Both the position numbers and the translations under genes were made by a program. Positions 1-10,979 of a DNA stretch of 64,000 nt are shown here, piece after piece. Where the stretch lies: the NCBI GenBank assembly GCA_029990175.1, contig JARKIP010000017.1, forward strand, positions 32,971,001 to 33,035,000. Reading direction: 5' to 3'. The stretch is from Petunia secreta (lineage: Eukaryota; Streptophyta; Magnoliopsida; Solanales; Solanaceae). The notes below the pieces were generated by a model, which saw nothing but the letters and a program-made list of their open reading frames with translations, was not told where the DNA came from and searched no databases. Every line of letters begins with the position of its first letter. Position 1 is the first letter of the stretch.

Positions 1-227
1 CTATAATAACTCATGTCTTTAATTCTTAAAATAACATTAACAAATATGAGACCGGCATTAACTAAACCCTTAAATTAAGGAATAATTTTTTTTATAAATT
101 TATAAAATAGGTGAATTAATTTATAAATTACCTAATGGCTAGAGAAAAAAAGAGAGTGAAAAGTGGGGCTAGGAACAGTAAATAAGTACTACTCATGTGC
201 TTATTGAGTAATTTACCCTTAATTTTT
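1..227. other. AT-rich sequence, nothing recognised
   Basis: No open frame, repeat or family signature was found in this stretch. Confidence 0.5.
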
Positions 228-722
228 TGGTCTCAAAATGAACCTAATTCAGACCGAAAGTGTAAGTTATGTTCAAATTCAAACCAAATTCATACCTTTT
301 GTTTGAAAGAAAAAATAGCACATTTTAACTTCAGACCAAAAGGATGGAGTTTAGCTTAATTTAAGTTGAACTTCAGCCCAATGGTATGAAGGTAGACAAA
401 GTTGCCCGCTTCTACAAAGGTGCGCCCAGAAGTTCGAACATTGTAAGGGCATGCGCAGAAGTGGCTATTTGTCTATTTGTGTACTTTGCCCTATATAAGA
501 AGGCCCTTACAGATTCAGCTACTTTTGAGTGAATCTTTGCAGAGGCTGTCCGCTTTACATATCTTCAGACCACTGGGTCGAAATGCAAGCCAGATTAAGC
601 TAAATTCATCTCCTTTTGGTCTGCAGTTGAAATCCACTACTTTTTTATTTAATTTAAATATCAGTTCAACTTCACATTTTTTGTCCGAGTCTGGCTCATT
701 TTCGGACAAATTTTTATTAGTT
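228..722. repeat. Degenerate foldback (long inverted repeat) element
   Basis: The left arm (about 228-400), read on the minus strand, resembles the right arm (about 560-722). Both arms carry, in the same order, TTAAGCTAAA, a CCTTTTGGTCTG word and an AGTTRAAATS word, followed by GGTTCATTTTGAGAC on one side and GGCTCATTTTCGGAC on the other. The arms are interrupted and imperfect, and no target-site duplication was recognised. This fits an old foldback-type MITE of unknown superfamily. Confidence 0.4.
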
Positions 723-899
723 TAGTGAACTTTAAACCATGAGTTGAAGTAGAATACATAACTTAAACCCTGATGGTTTGAAAGCGGGTGACTAGACTTT
801 CAAAAAAAATTTATAAAGTGACTAAAAGTTAAATAGGGCGGATAAAATAGGCTGCCCAGAATTTCTTTTTAGTTTAAATTGGCTGGGTGAAGAAATGTA

Positions 900-1385
900 A
901 AGAATTTTACCATTAGGCCTCATAAACACTAGGTGTTGCCTTTTGTCCCCCATAAGAATATTTTAGTAAAACGGTCTCCATTTCATCCGGAAACAACACT
1001 TCAAGTTATTAATCGACAAGTACTGGCTCTTCAGAAAATATCAAAGGGCAAGTATTGTCTGCGAGAATGTGAGAAGAGATTGAAGAAGGAACTGTTGCTC
1101 AAGCAACACTTCAAGTTATCTGGAGAATGTGGGAATAGATTAAATGGCAAGTGTTGCCTATGCAAGGGAAGGTCAAAGTCAAGTGCATAGGCAGCACTTA
1201 CGAGAAAGAGAAGGCGAGATGCGAGCGTTATTATAACATTTCATAGGAGTATTTCCGTCGGAAATTTATTCGTTAAACTTAGTGGAGATCATACTTACAA
1301 AACCACTATTAATAGGGTCGAAAAGGCAAACCATTGCCTATGGTGTCATAGTTTTGCAATTTACCCGAAGAAATGACTCTTAACA
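900..1385. mobile_element. Small non-autonomous inverted-repeat element
   Basis: The left end (about 915-985) and the right end (about 1275-1385, read on the minus strand) share TTTGCCTTTT, a TAAAACGGTCTCCA-like block and a TTTCNTCCGG-like block. The right end also resembles 30,570-30,660: both carry ACCACTRTTAWT, a TGTCATAGTT word and TGCAATTYA in the same order. That suggests one family with the Ulp1-bearing element at 26.3-30.7 kb. Inside, a near-perfect 16-bp stem pairs 1149-1164 with 1184-1199 (one mismatch), and the word CAACACTTCAAGTTA occurs twice. The superfamily is undetermined. Confidence 0.4.
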
Positions 1386-1559
1386 TTACGAGAAATCGTA
1401 AAAATTTAAGGTTAAATTATACCACATATAAGTCTGTGAAGCTTATTTACCAAATATAGAGATACTTTAATTACTTTTAAAAACTAGCAATATTTTTAAT
1501 ATTTGTTACAGAATAGCAAAAAACTGAAAAGTGTGGGTAAAATAAAAGCCTTAACCCTA

Positions 1560-1563
<4 letters not shown>

Positions 1564-1609
<46 letters not shown>
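1564..1609. repeat. (CT)n microsatellite
   Basis: A 46-bp uninterrupted CT run. It creates an artificial Arg-Glu repeat ORF on the minus strand. Confidence 0.95.
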
Positions 1610-1611
<2 letters not shown>

Positions 1612-2208
1612 GCGCCAACACCACCCCTTTTCCCATCTCCATCCACAACTGGTGTTGAATTGACGTTGCCATCTCCAGCGACGCCAACCGCGTTTCTCTG
1701 ATGAAGGTGATGAGGTTCTGCTGCTGCTGGTTTGTTTTGCCAGCGAAAGATGATGCCACTGCTTAATTTCATTGGCGACGGAAAGCTATGGTGCAGCAGC
1801 AGCTTCGTCTTCTCCAGTGTTTCGTCTTTTGTGGTGTTCCGTTATCTTCGTCCGTTTGTTGCTTCGTTTTTTTTCCTAGTGTTTGTCCCTTTTCTTTTAA
1901 ACTGTATCACTCGTATGACGATCGTGTGGCTAATGTATGGCGATTGTTTGTCATGTGTTTTTTGGCGGAGATCTGTCGTTACTTCATTTTTTCTGGTGCT
2001 TCCAATCTCTTTGTAATTGTATGGCGACTGTAAGGCGCCTGCATGTTATTTGTTTTTCAATAACTGAAGAGTTCCAAAGTGTGTCGAAATTGCATGTCAT
2101 ATATATTTAGGTGTATATTGTCTATGTATTTCTTCTGTATATCTTGTGTATCGATTGTATGTACAATGTATCTCAACTACTATATTGAATGCAAAGTTAT
2201 GTGTATAG

Positions 2209-2233
2209 TTCTTCTTCTTCTTCTTCTTCTTCT
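2209..2233. repeat. (TTC)n microsatellite
   Basis: About eight uninterrupted TTC units. Confidence 0.9.
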
Positions 2234-2545
2234 TTTTCTTTTTTACGGTGGCTTGAATGTGAGGGATTGTATGTCTTTGTTTCCTATTGAAAAAATATTT
2301 TAAAAAAATTGTCGGCTACTGAAGGCAGCTGGCAATGGTGGCCAGAGGCGGCAACCAACAAGTATGGTTGTGGGCAGCAGTGGGTGTGGGTGGGAGGCTA
2401 TAAGGTAAAAAGGGAGATCTAGGATTTTTATATGTTTTATATCTATTTGCTATATTTTGAAAAGAAAATGTTGCTAGTTTTGTAAGTTTTGTAGTATTGC
2501 TATTTTTATGTAAACTAGTCTTTAACATTGTATAATAATGTAAAT

Positions 2546-3276
2546 TATCCAAAATTTAATGAAGAGTCCTATTTTCTCACTTCATATAGGCTCTAGCCAC
2601 TTGTGCAGCCATAGCCACTTAACTTTACGCCCTAAGACTTGAAACCGAGAGCAAATTTAAGTAGAGGGGTGTGACATTCAACTTCATAAAATTTCAATTT
2701 CATAGATTAAGGTTCAAGCCAACTTAAAAAAAATAAACAAATAAAATAATAATAATAATAATAATAATAATATCCGAACTTCTGCCCGGAATCAACTTCA
2801 AATCCTGACCGTGGAAGTTTGACTTAACCTGGGGCTGCTTTTTACAAATTGACTGGTCCTTAGCAGTGTTTTCCAAAGGACTCCTTACAAAGTGTGTTCA
2901 AAAAGCAGCTGGGTCTTAAGTCTTAACAGGTGCTGCCAAGACAAACTATTTGTGCACACACCCATGAAAATCTGGTTTAAGACTATAAAAAGCAAAGGAA
3001 AAAAAAACCAAAAAAAAAAAACATATTTAAATATATAATTTTCTGCTCATACACACAAAAAACACACTATACATTTTTCTGGCGTGGCTACCGTGGAATC
3101 CTAACAAGGGCCTTCACATCATCATTTCAGGGAATAGCATTTGAATACAACTAAGGAAAAATAACATGGACCATGTAATTTATGTTTACCAGTCCATTCA
3201 GATCTAAGATGGTAAAAGGTGTGACTTTCTTATCTAAAAAGTTAAGTTTTTAAAGAAAGAATACTTCTAATTACTT
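2546..3276. other. Intergenic, AT-rich, with an AAT microsatellite at 2745-2771
   Basis: About nine AAT units lie at 2745-2771. Apart from A-rich tracts near 3000-3020 there is no coding or element signature. This is the 3' side of the C2-domain gene on the minus strand. Confidence 0.5.
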
Positions 3277-3291
3277 TATTTTATTTTATTA
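3277..3291 (-). terminator. Candidate polyadenylation signals of the C2-domain gene
   Basis: On the minus strand there are overlapping AATAAA-type hexamers (ATAAAATAAAATAAAG) about 230 bp past the stop codon at 3519. This is a plausible plant near-upstream element. No cleavage site can be placed from sequence alone. Confidence 0.3.
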
Positions 3292-3518
3292 TGTCTCAAC
3301 ATAAGAATGGTGCCATCTCAAACAGACAATCACAGTGCCTGATACACTATAGAACTCGTGAGTTCAACATAACCCATAGCTTCAGACTCGAACTTAATGC
3401 ATATATGTGCACGTGAAAAACAAATATAGACATCCATATTTATATAGAAAGAAACAACATCTAGTTTTCCTTACAAAGGACATAAAAAACCAGCAAGCAT
3501 AGTGAATGGCCACAATAG

Positions 3519-6033
3519 TTAGAGATATAAAACACGCTTGGAACAAGGAGCGTCTATCCATTGCAACCTGAGCTCTATTTCACCACACTCGACATTTCTC
3601 AACCTAAGAAACACATCTTGGAAAACCTTGCCATTTTCATAGACAATACAGCTTTCTTCAGAGTAGCAATTCTTTCTGCTTGGAATTATTTTGCAAATTA
3701 TGGTTCCATTTGGGATGTTTCTAAAGTGCTTAACCATCCTTACTGCGTCTATAAATGGTACAATGTCAAGTTCTGCATCGCCCATTTTATCATCACGTGA
3801 AAATGTATCCTTGTCATAGACTTGCTGCAATGATAGGAGTAGACAGACAATAAGGATATAAATAAATCCTTGATGAACAACAAGGTTTGTGTAATTGAAA
3901 AAAAAAAAAATCATAAGCTAATTGCATGACTCCTACCTACTGAAATTGCAGTGGACATCTAGCGCTATAAACAGTTACCACTATGATCTTTGAAAATCCG
4001 TAAACAAGATTTACTCGAGTGCTTTTGCCAAATGGCATTTTCACCAATATTTTCATTAAATGGCATACAAATAACACATCTCATTAGATAAATATAAAAG
4101 CTGGCACCCCTAGCATTTCATCTCATCAGAATTATTGGAAGGAGCTTGCGGAATATGCAGTAATATTATAACTAGAAAAATCCAGTAGTAATTGAAAGGT
4201 ACTCCTGTAGTTTACCTTCAAAGAATTGATAAAGTAGGTATCATATGTTCTGGTAAAGGCTGTCTCTTTGTTAGCACGTCCTATTCTTTAATTTCAAAGT
4301 GGAAAAAGAGGGCAAATAATGTTTACTTCAGTGACACTACTATTAAAGAACTTTTTACACTATTCATGTATTTTAGCCTTGTTTAGTGGGTAACTGCATT
4401 AATTTTTTAATTTACTAATCTCATTTTTATGGACGATTACCTGTAGTTATCATTTAGGTGACCTGTTTGTGTAGATAAACTAAACTCTACATACTTTCTA
4501 TTCCTGGGAAAATATGCAATATGATGTTTACTTTCTTGATCAAGCAAAAGAAATCATAATGAAGGAAAGTTACCAGCTTGATTGGGAGAATTGGTTCAGT
4601 AACACACACTGTTAAGTCTTCATTCCATTCTGGATTGAGATTCTTCCTCACCACCCGAGTCCTCACTTTCTGCTCAAATAATAAGCACAAAGTTACCCTA
4701 GCATGATAGCGATAAACTCCATTTGAAGCTAGATGTTATTGAAGACCACAAATGCATCTACAATTGTTGTTTTGTTTTTCCCTTTAAGTATATCTTTGCC
4801 CTTTTCATAAAATTTCATCTATTTCATTTTTTATGAAATTGTTTTCATTGCAATTTGTTCCAAAAATACTTATACGTCTCTATATTTGAATACTTTTCAA
4901 CTGTAAACTTCCCATATCAGTGACATGATATTGTAGCCATAAAGATGTCATATGACCTGTTTAAGACCATACATTTTAATGGTACTTTTGGCACGTGCCA
5001 AAAGATTTTCTTTATTCCTTAACTCGTGTCAAGTTGAATACCACCATATAAAATGAAATGGAGGAAGTAACTTTTTATATAGACTGAAAATGGCCAACAA
5101 TGACACAATCACACGCGCGCACACACATAACAGCAACACCAAAAAGAGAGATACACTCAACAAGCTTTGGTTCTGTCGTCTAGCTTTACATATTGGAAAT
5201 CCTGAAATTTACAGAAGTTTGTGGTGTGGTTTTTTTTGTCAAGAAAAAGAAAAATGAAAGTTTGAACTTCTGAGCCTTGTAATATATCATCATATGATAC
5301 TCAGCGTCTATAATAAGCAACTTTCAGCAGTCAAAATGGCCAAAGAATGGAACTTTTTTAGGACAAAGTTAGGAATATCACCAATAAAGAATTGAGAAAA
5401 TTCCAACCAATCTTATTTTATGAGCTTCTGTCTATCCACAAACAATATAAAATATTTACACAGTCAAATCACGTATTATAAATTCCATGATAAGCACTAA
5501 ATGATTATCGATTTTATAGCTAATCCTTCTATCACTACAAAATATATACTGCAAAATATATACGGATAGTGTAAATATATATTTTCACACTATAGAACAT
5601 TTATGTATACTCGTCCCCTTCTAGTTTATGTGATAATATTTCTTTTTAGATCATTCCAAAAAGAATTGTAGTTTTCTAAGTTTAAAATAATTTACTTAAA
5701 ATTCTCATTTTACCATTAATGAGAAATATTTATAGCCAAATAAATATGATAGGAGTAGCATTTTTTTTTAACCCCGGCGTAAACTTTGTACTGATTCAAA
5801 TTTTGATGCATAAAATTAAAACAAATAGAGTATAACTAAATTGTTTATTTTCCAAGGGAAAATTCAAGAATGTAGCAAAAATATCAGAAGCTGAAAGAGT
5901 GAAGAAGAGCGAGGGAAATTACCTGTTTTCCCATCTTAAGAACAACATAAGGATCACTGCTCCAAAGGTCTCTAATGGCCAAATTTATTCCTTTATGAAT
6001 ATGGATTCTCAAAAGACCCAACTGATTCTCCAT
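3519..6033 (-). CDS. C2-domain protein of the CAR (C2-domain ABA-related) type, three exons
   Basis: The gene is assembled from three exons on the minus strand: 6033-5923 (37 codons), 4669-4574 (32 codons) and 3824-3519 (101 codons plus stop), giving 170 aa. All junctions are in phase 0 with GT/AG borders (donors CAG|GT and CTG|GT, acceptors GCAG and TGCAG). The start is supported by an in-frame TGA directly before the ATG. The product is essentially one C2 domain: GLLRIHIHKGINLAIRD at residues 6-22, SSDPYVV at 25-31, NLNPEWNED at 47-55, YDKDTFSRDDKMGDAE near 72-87, and LRNVECGEIELRLQWID near the C-terminus. The acidic residues of both calcium-binding loops are present. Length and the C-terminal QWID block match the plant CAR / small GTPase-activating C2 family. 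Family knowledge: these proteins bind membranes in a calcium-dependent way and recruit PYR/PYL abscisic-acid receptors. Introns are 1253 and 749 bp. No disruption was seen, so this is probably a functional gene. Confidence 0.87.
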
Positions 6034-6148
6034 TCAAATAACTTGAACGAAGCCACTTTTACTTACAATTGTTTAACCCCTGTATGTGTGTGCGGGTGCG
6101 AGAGAGAGAAAGATTATATTATAGTACTGGTTCTGCACAAGCGGCTAA

Positions 6149-6155
6149 CTTTATA
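6149..6155 (-). promoter_or_regulatory. Candidate TATA box of the C2-domain gene
   Basis: TATAAAG on the minus strand, about 115 bp upstream of the C2 start codon. It rests on position and motif only. Confidence 0.25.
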
Positions 6156-6307
6156 ATTAAAGCAAGGGTGATGGGACATGGCAGGGGTCTACGGAATTGC
6201 AGGTTCGAGAACATTTGAAGGTGTCATAAACAAGAAAGAGTATATAGTAGGAGTAATACATTTTAGGAAAAATTAAGCAAATATACTACTACTAGTTAAA
6301 ACACTTA

Positions 6308-6751
6308 GGAGACGTTTGGTTTGTTGCATTGGGTATATTAATCCATGTATTAAATTTAATCCATTGTTTGGTTGGTATTTTGAAAGAGGTATAACTAATA
6401 CATGCATTAAATAATACACCAATTGGTGTATAATTTTGTCCCTCCACCAAGGTGGCATAACTAATACATGTATTAGTTATACATGGATAAAGTAACAAAA
6501 TGACAATAATATCCTTCCCATTTCCCTAGAAACCAATAAAAGTCAATCATCAAAGGATATAATTGTAAATTCATTACTTTTTAGTTTAAAAATAAATCAA
6601 ATATATTAAATGATATAACTTTTATCTCCAATGAACCAAACACTGGATAAATTTAATCCCCGTATTATTAATCCCTGTAATATTAATCCATGTATTATTA
6701 GTCCCTGTATTACAATTCCTGTATAATTAGTCCATCAAACCAAACGACCCC
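6308..6751. mobile_element. Tourist-like MITE 1 of five
   Basis: The element is 444 bp. Its termini are GGAGACGTTTGGTTTG on the left and the inverse CAAACCAAACGACCCC on the right, flanked by TTA at 6305-6307 and 6752-6754. The TTA target and GGGGTCGTTTGGT terminus fit PIF/Harbinger-derived Tourist-like MITEs. It has no coding capacity. Subterminal TAATCC(M)TGTATTA-like repeats lie near both ends. Confidence 0.8.
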
Positions 6752-6754
6752 TTA

Positions 6755-7378
6755 GGGGTTGTTTGGTATGCGGTATAGTATTAGCTAATCCATGTATAAG
6801 AGTTTGGATAAGTTAATCCATTGTTTGGTTGGTTGTATAAGAGTTTGTACTAATAGTACATTGTTTGGTTTGACTAGTAGAAACTGGTATTAAACTAAGT
6901 ACAAACAATACATTGTTTGGTTACATTTTGTCATTTCTGTATTAACAATACTGGTATAAGTTATACATCAATCTATGTATTATTTTATGTGGGTTAGAGG
7001 GTGGAATAAGAATACATGTATTAACAATACATGGATTAAAATAAAAATGACAAAAATACCATTATCCATTTCTTCAAAATTCTATTTTAGTAAATATCCT
7101 ATTTTATTCTCTTAAAAAAATAAATTGTGGATTAGAGTATAACTTTTAATTCAACTAACCAAACATCCAACTAGAAATCATTTCTACATTGTAATTCATG
7201 TGTTATAATCCCTGCATAACTTATCCCTACATTGTTAATCCCTGTATTGTTAATCCCTGCATAACTAATCTCTGCATTGTTAATCCCTGCATAACTTATC
7301 ACTGCATTGTTAATCCCTGCATAACTAATTCCTACATTGTTAATCCCTGCATAACTTGTCTTCCAACCAAACGACCCC
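6755..7378. mobile_element. Tourist-like MITE 2 of five
   Basis: The element is 624 bp. It starts GGGGTTGTTTGGTATG and ends CCAACCAAACGACCCC, flanked by TTA at 6752-6754 (shared with MITE 1) and 7379-7381. The right subterminal region (7198-7360) is an array of TAATCCCTGCAT-type units alternating with AACT and TTGT spacers. That array generates a spurious ORF. Confidence 0.82.
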
Positions 7379-7381
7379 TTA

Positions 7382-7931
7382 GGGGTGGTTCGGTTACTGG
7401 GTTAAATAGTTAATACCCGCGCAAAACTCTGCGTTAATTTAGCGTAACGTTCGGTTGGTTTTCTGAGAAATTTTAATACCTGCATAAATTAATACAACGT
7501 TTGGTTACGTTTTTGTATATTCCGCATTATTAATACCTGCATTATTAATGCGGGAATCTATGTATTACTTTATGCGGGGTAGAAAATGGTATTAATAATA
7601 TGGGTATTAATAACGCATGTATTAAAATTTAAAATGACAAAAGTAACCTCATTATGAGAATATATTTGAAAATTTTATTTAAGGAGTAATTAAATATTTT
7701 AAATAATAATATTGTAATATATCAGTGATTCAAAAAATAATCCCTATGTTATAATATATGTATGGCTAATACCCACATTACTAAACCCCGTGCTAACTAA
7801 TACCCGCATTATTAATACCCACATTATTAATACCCACATTATTAATACATACATTATTAATACCCACATTACTAATACCCACATTACTAATTAATACCCG
7901 CGTAAACAACACGAGTAAACCAAACGACCCC
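7382..7931. mobile_element. Tourist-like MITE 3 of five
   Basis: The element is 550 bp. It starts GGGGTGGTTCGGTTAC and ends AAACCAAACGACCCC, flanked by TTA at 7379-7381 and 7932-7934, each shared with a neighbour. Subterminal TAATACCCRCATTA repeats occupy 7770-7900. Its core resembles those of MITEs 4 and 5. Confidence 0.82.
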
Positions 7932-7934
7932 TTA

Positions 7935-8585
7935 GGGTCGTTTGGTTTGCACTAGCACTAATTTAATACCCTCATAAAGTCTTGGTATTACTAATACATT
8001 GTTTGGTTTCCTCTTTGATAGTTGCACAAAATTTAGCATTATAATACCATGTTTGGTTGGTCTTTTCCTTTTCCACATAAACATAGCATTACTAATACAA
8101 TGTTTGGTTCACAATTTCCTTTTCCGCATAGCTAATACCCGCATTATTAATGCGGTAAACTATGTATTATTTTATGCGGGGTAGAAGGTGGTATTAATAA
8201 TGTGGGTATTAATAATGCAGGTATTAAAATTTAAAATGACAAAATTAACCCTCATAATAGTAAGAATATTTTTAAATTATATTTAAGGACTAATTAAATA
8301 TTTTAAATTATAACATTGTACATTAATTTGTAATATATTAGTGATTCAAGAAATAATCCCTACGTTATAATATATGCATAGCTAATACATATATTACTAA
8401 TACACACATTATTAATACCCGCATTACTAATACCCGCATTATTAATACCCATATTACTAATATCCGCATTACTAATACCCGTATTATTAATACCCACATT
8501 ACTAATACCCACATTGCTAATACCCGCATTACTAATACGTACATTGTTAATACCCGCGTAAACTCTATCTCAACCAAACGATCCG
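7935..8585. mobile_element. Tourist-like MITE 4 of five
   Basis: The element is 651 bp. It starts GGGTCGTTTGGTTTGC and ends CAACCAAACGATCCG, flanked by TTA at 7932-7934 and 8586-8588. Its core (about 8210-8390) is nearly identical to the core of MITE 5, marking these two as the closest relatives. Subterminal TAATACCCGCATTA units are at 8395-8560. Confidence 0.82.
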
Positions 8586-8588
8586 TTA

Positions 8589-9265
8589 GGGGTCGTTTGG
8601 TAGCATGTATTATAGTGCGTAATACCCGCATTAAACTTTGCATTGCTAATACCATGTTTGGTTGCACCATTTTAAAAAATAATCCCTGCATTGAAACTTG
8701 CATTATTTTCTACCATGTTTGGTTGCTTTTTTGTAGTCCGCATAAAACATTGCATTGTTAATACAATGTTTGGTTCAAAATTTTGATTTTCGCATAGCTA
8801 ATACCCGCATAAGTTATGCGGGAATCTATGTATTATTTTATGCGGGGTAGAAGGTGGTATTAATAATGCGGGTATTAAAATTTAAAATGATAAAATTAAC
8901 CCTCATAATAGTAAGAATATTTTTAAATTATATTTAAGGACTAATTAAATATTTTAAATTATAACATTGTATATTAATTTGTAATACATTAGTGATTCAA
9001 GAAATAATCCCTACGTTATAATATATGCATAGCTAATACATATATTACTAATTCCCGCATTACTATACTCGCATTATTAATACCCACATTATTAATACCC
9101 GCATTATTAATACCCGCATTATTAATACCCACATTACTAATACCCACATTACTAATACCCGCATTATTAATAGCCACATTACTAATACCCACATTGCTAA
9201 TACCCGCATTACTAATACGTACATTGTTAATACCCGCATAAATTCTATCTCAACCAAACGACCCG
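8589..9265. mobile_element. Tourist-like MITE 5 of five
   Basis: The element is 677 bp. It starts GGGGTCGTTTGGTAGC and ends CAACCAAACGACCCG, flanked by TTA at 8586-8588 and 9266-9268. Subterminal TAATACCCRCATTA units are at 9050-9240. It is the last member of the chain. Confidence 0.82.
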
Positions 9266-9459
9266 TTAATTAGTTAATATAACTATATTTTTAAAATGTT
9301 ATTGAAAATAGCAAATCCTAATTGGTTATGTGCAAACCATAACTATTAAAAAAATAAAGTAAAATTCTTAAGAATGGACTTTTATTATAGAAGAATTAAC
9401 ACAATAATACTCCTAAATTGAGTTACCCTAAATTCTCTCCATTATTAGACTTTTACTGT

Positions 9460-10063
9460 CAAACCTCTCTATAATAGCAGGGTTTGTCTGAAATTTTCAT
9501 GACCGCTATAGTGAGGTGCTGTTATACATGTATACTAATATTTGACCTTTAGATATCATTTAGTTGTTATAGTCAAACAAGTTCGGAAATAAATACATGA
9601 TAAATTTAAAATCTCAATAGATTTTTCATATTTTAATACATTATTAATAAATCTATAACTAGTTGTACCGCACCAATAAAAAAAATTAAAATCTAAAGAA
9701 CATATGTTTTTAAAATAAATTGAAAATGTAAAAAAAATCAAGTTTTACGAAAGAACTTTTATGGTGTGAATGTAAAAAAGACAATATATTTATGTTATGA
9801 ATGACTATCATAAATACATTATATTATATTTTATTTTATACATTATATATCTTTTAAAAAAATATTATTATACAATATTTGATTATGGTCGTTATGGAGA
9901 GGTAATTTTATAAAAAGTGTGTCGTTACAATAAACGTAATTGCTGTTATAGGTAGAATGTTGTTATAGAGATGTAAAATATAACTAAAAAAATCGGTTAC
10001 GGAGAAAATCAGGCTGTTATACTGAAATATTGTTATAACGAGGAGCTGTTATAGAGAGGCTTG
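9460..10063. mobile_element. MITE with CTCTCTATAAYAGC-type termini
   Basis: The left end CAAACCTCTCTATAATAGC (9460-9478) is matched by the inverse of the right end GCTGTTATAGAGAGGCTTG (10045-10063), with two mismatches over 19 bp. GTTATA-type words recur just inside both ends. There is no coding potential. No target duplication was recognised, so the superfamily is not assigned. Confidence 0.6.
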
Positions 10064-10550
10064 ATTATATTTACCCTTAAGCATATATTTTCCCAATCTT
10101 ATCTCTTTCACCCAACAATTAGGCTTTATTTTTTATGTATACCTTTGTATATTTATATATTTAGTGTATTTTTTTGTATATATTTACTTCGTATAATTTT
10201 GTATAACGTTGTATAATTTTGCATAACTATTTATTTTTTCGTATTTCTATGCATCTACAAGTATATTTCTTAGTATAACTTTACAGTGTATAACGTTGTA
10301 TAATTATGTATTATTTTATATTTTTATATATCTACAAGTGTATATCTTTGTATCTACATCTATTTTTTTTTTGTGGTTTTTTCCGGGTACGGTAGTGGAC
10401 GGCGACGGTGAAGGGCAGGGAAGGATGAGATGTGGTGGCTAGGGTTTGTAGGAAGAAGAAGATAGAATGAACCCCAATTTAGTGAGATAACATAATATTC
10501 TATGAAGTGTAAAAAAGTATTAGTCATATTATATACGAAAAATAGAAAAA
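10064..10550. other. AT-rich spacer with reiterated GTATAA-type words
   Basis: At 10,140-10,345 the words TTTTGTATA and GTATAACTT recur irregularly, as in low-complexity plant intergenic DNA. 10,380-10,470 is GC-richer but has no frame worth reporting. Confidence 0.5.
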
Positions 10551-10690
10551 TGAGGGTTGCTCAGATGGTAAGCATTCTCTACCTACATTCAAGAGTTTGT
10601 GGATTCGAGTCACCGTAGGAGCAAAAAGTGGGAGGACCACTATTTTATGTAGCATAGATCTCTAATATTTTCTATTCATGTAACCATTCC
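10551..10690 (+). mobile_element. SINE fragment with tRNA-derived head
   Basis: The head GGTTGCTCAGATGGTAAGC (from about 10,555) matches a pol III A box, and GGATTCGAGTC (10,601-10,611) matches a B box about 35 bp further on. This spacing and wording are typical of tRNA-derived plant SINEs, including the Solanaceae TS/SolS type. A body of about 80 bp follows. The 3' tail is not clear. Confidence 0.6.
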
Positions 10691-10979
10691 TATTTTAGAC
10701 TAGGAGCACGTTTGGGTTGGATGAAAAAAAAAGTTGAATTACATAAATGAGCAAAAAAACCCTGTTCTTAATAACTTCAGACTTTTTTATTTGTGGTTTT
10801 AAAGAATTGAGCACTTTACATTAAATGAAATTGAATATACAAAAATATCATTATTAATAGAGAATTTCCGTAATTACAAAAATATCAGCGCACCTTTTTG
10901 AAGTCGTAATTACAAAAATGTCACTGCCCCTTTTTTAATACGAAATTACAAAATATATCACTGCTTCCTACACAGCAGA
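10691..10979. other. AT-rich spacer, nothing recognised
   Basis: Short A-rich repeats of an AATTACAAAAATNTCA word (10,870-10,945) are the only structure seen. Confidence 0.4.

Larger units (their letters stand above)
1455..2545. mobile_element. Candidate MULE-like element with degenerate terminal inverted repeats
   Basis: The left end (about 1475-1520, read on the minus strand) and the right end (about 2440-2500) both hold TTTGCTAT followed about 25 bp later by TTGCTAGTTTT. Between them lies GC-richer sequence that looks transcribed or captured (about 1610-1850), a CT microsatellite and a CTT microsatellite. No intact gene was found: the short ORFs at 1732-2033 have no recognisable domain. 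The boundaries are approximate and no target duplication was verified. Confidence 0.28.

Noticed and set aside
1496..1759. ORF with Arg-Glu repeats
   Set aside because: Generated by the CT microsatellite.
7198..9257. ORFs rich in repeated Met-Arg-Val-Leu or Cys-Ile-Val-Asn-Pro units
   Set aside because: They are translations of the MITE subterminal arrays, not genes.
10553..10640. A tRNA gene
   Set aside because: A and B boxes are present but the sequence cannot form a full cloverleaf with paired acceptor ends. It fits a SINE head.
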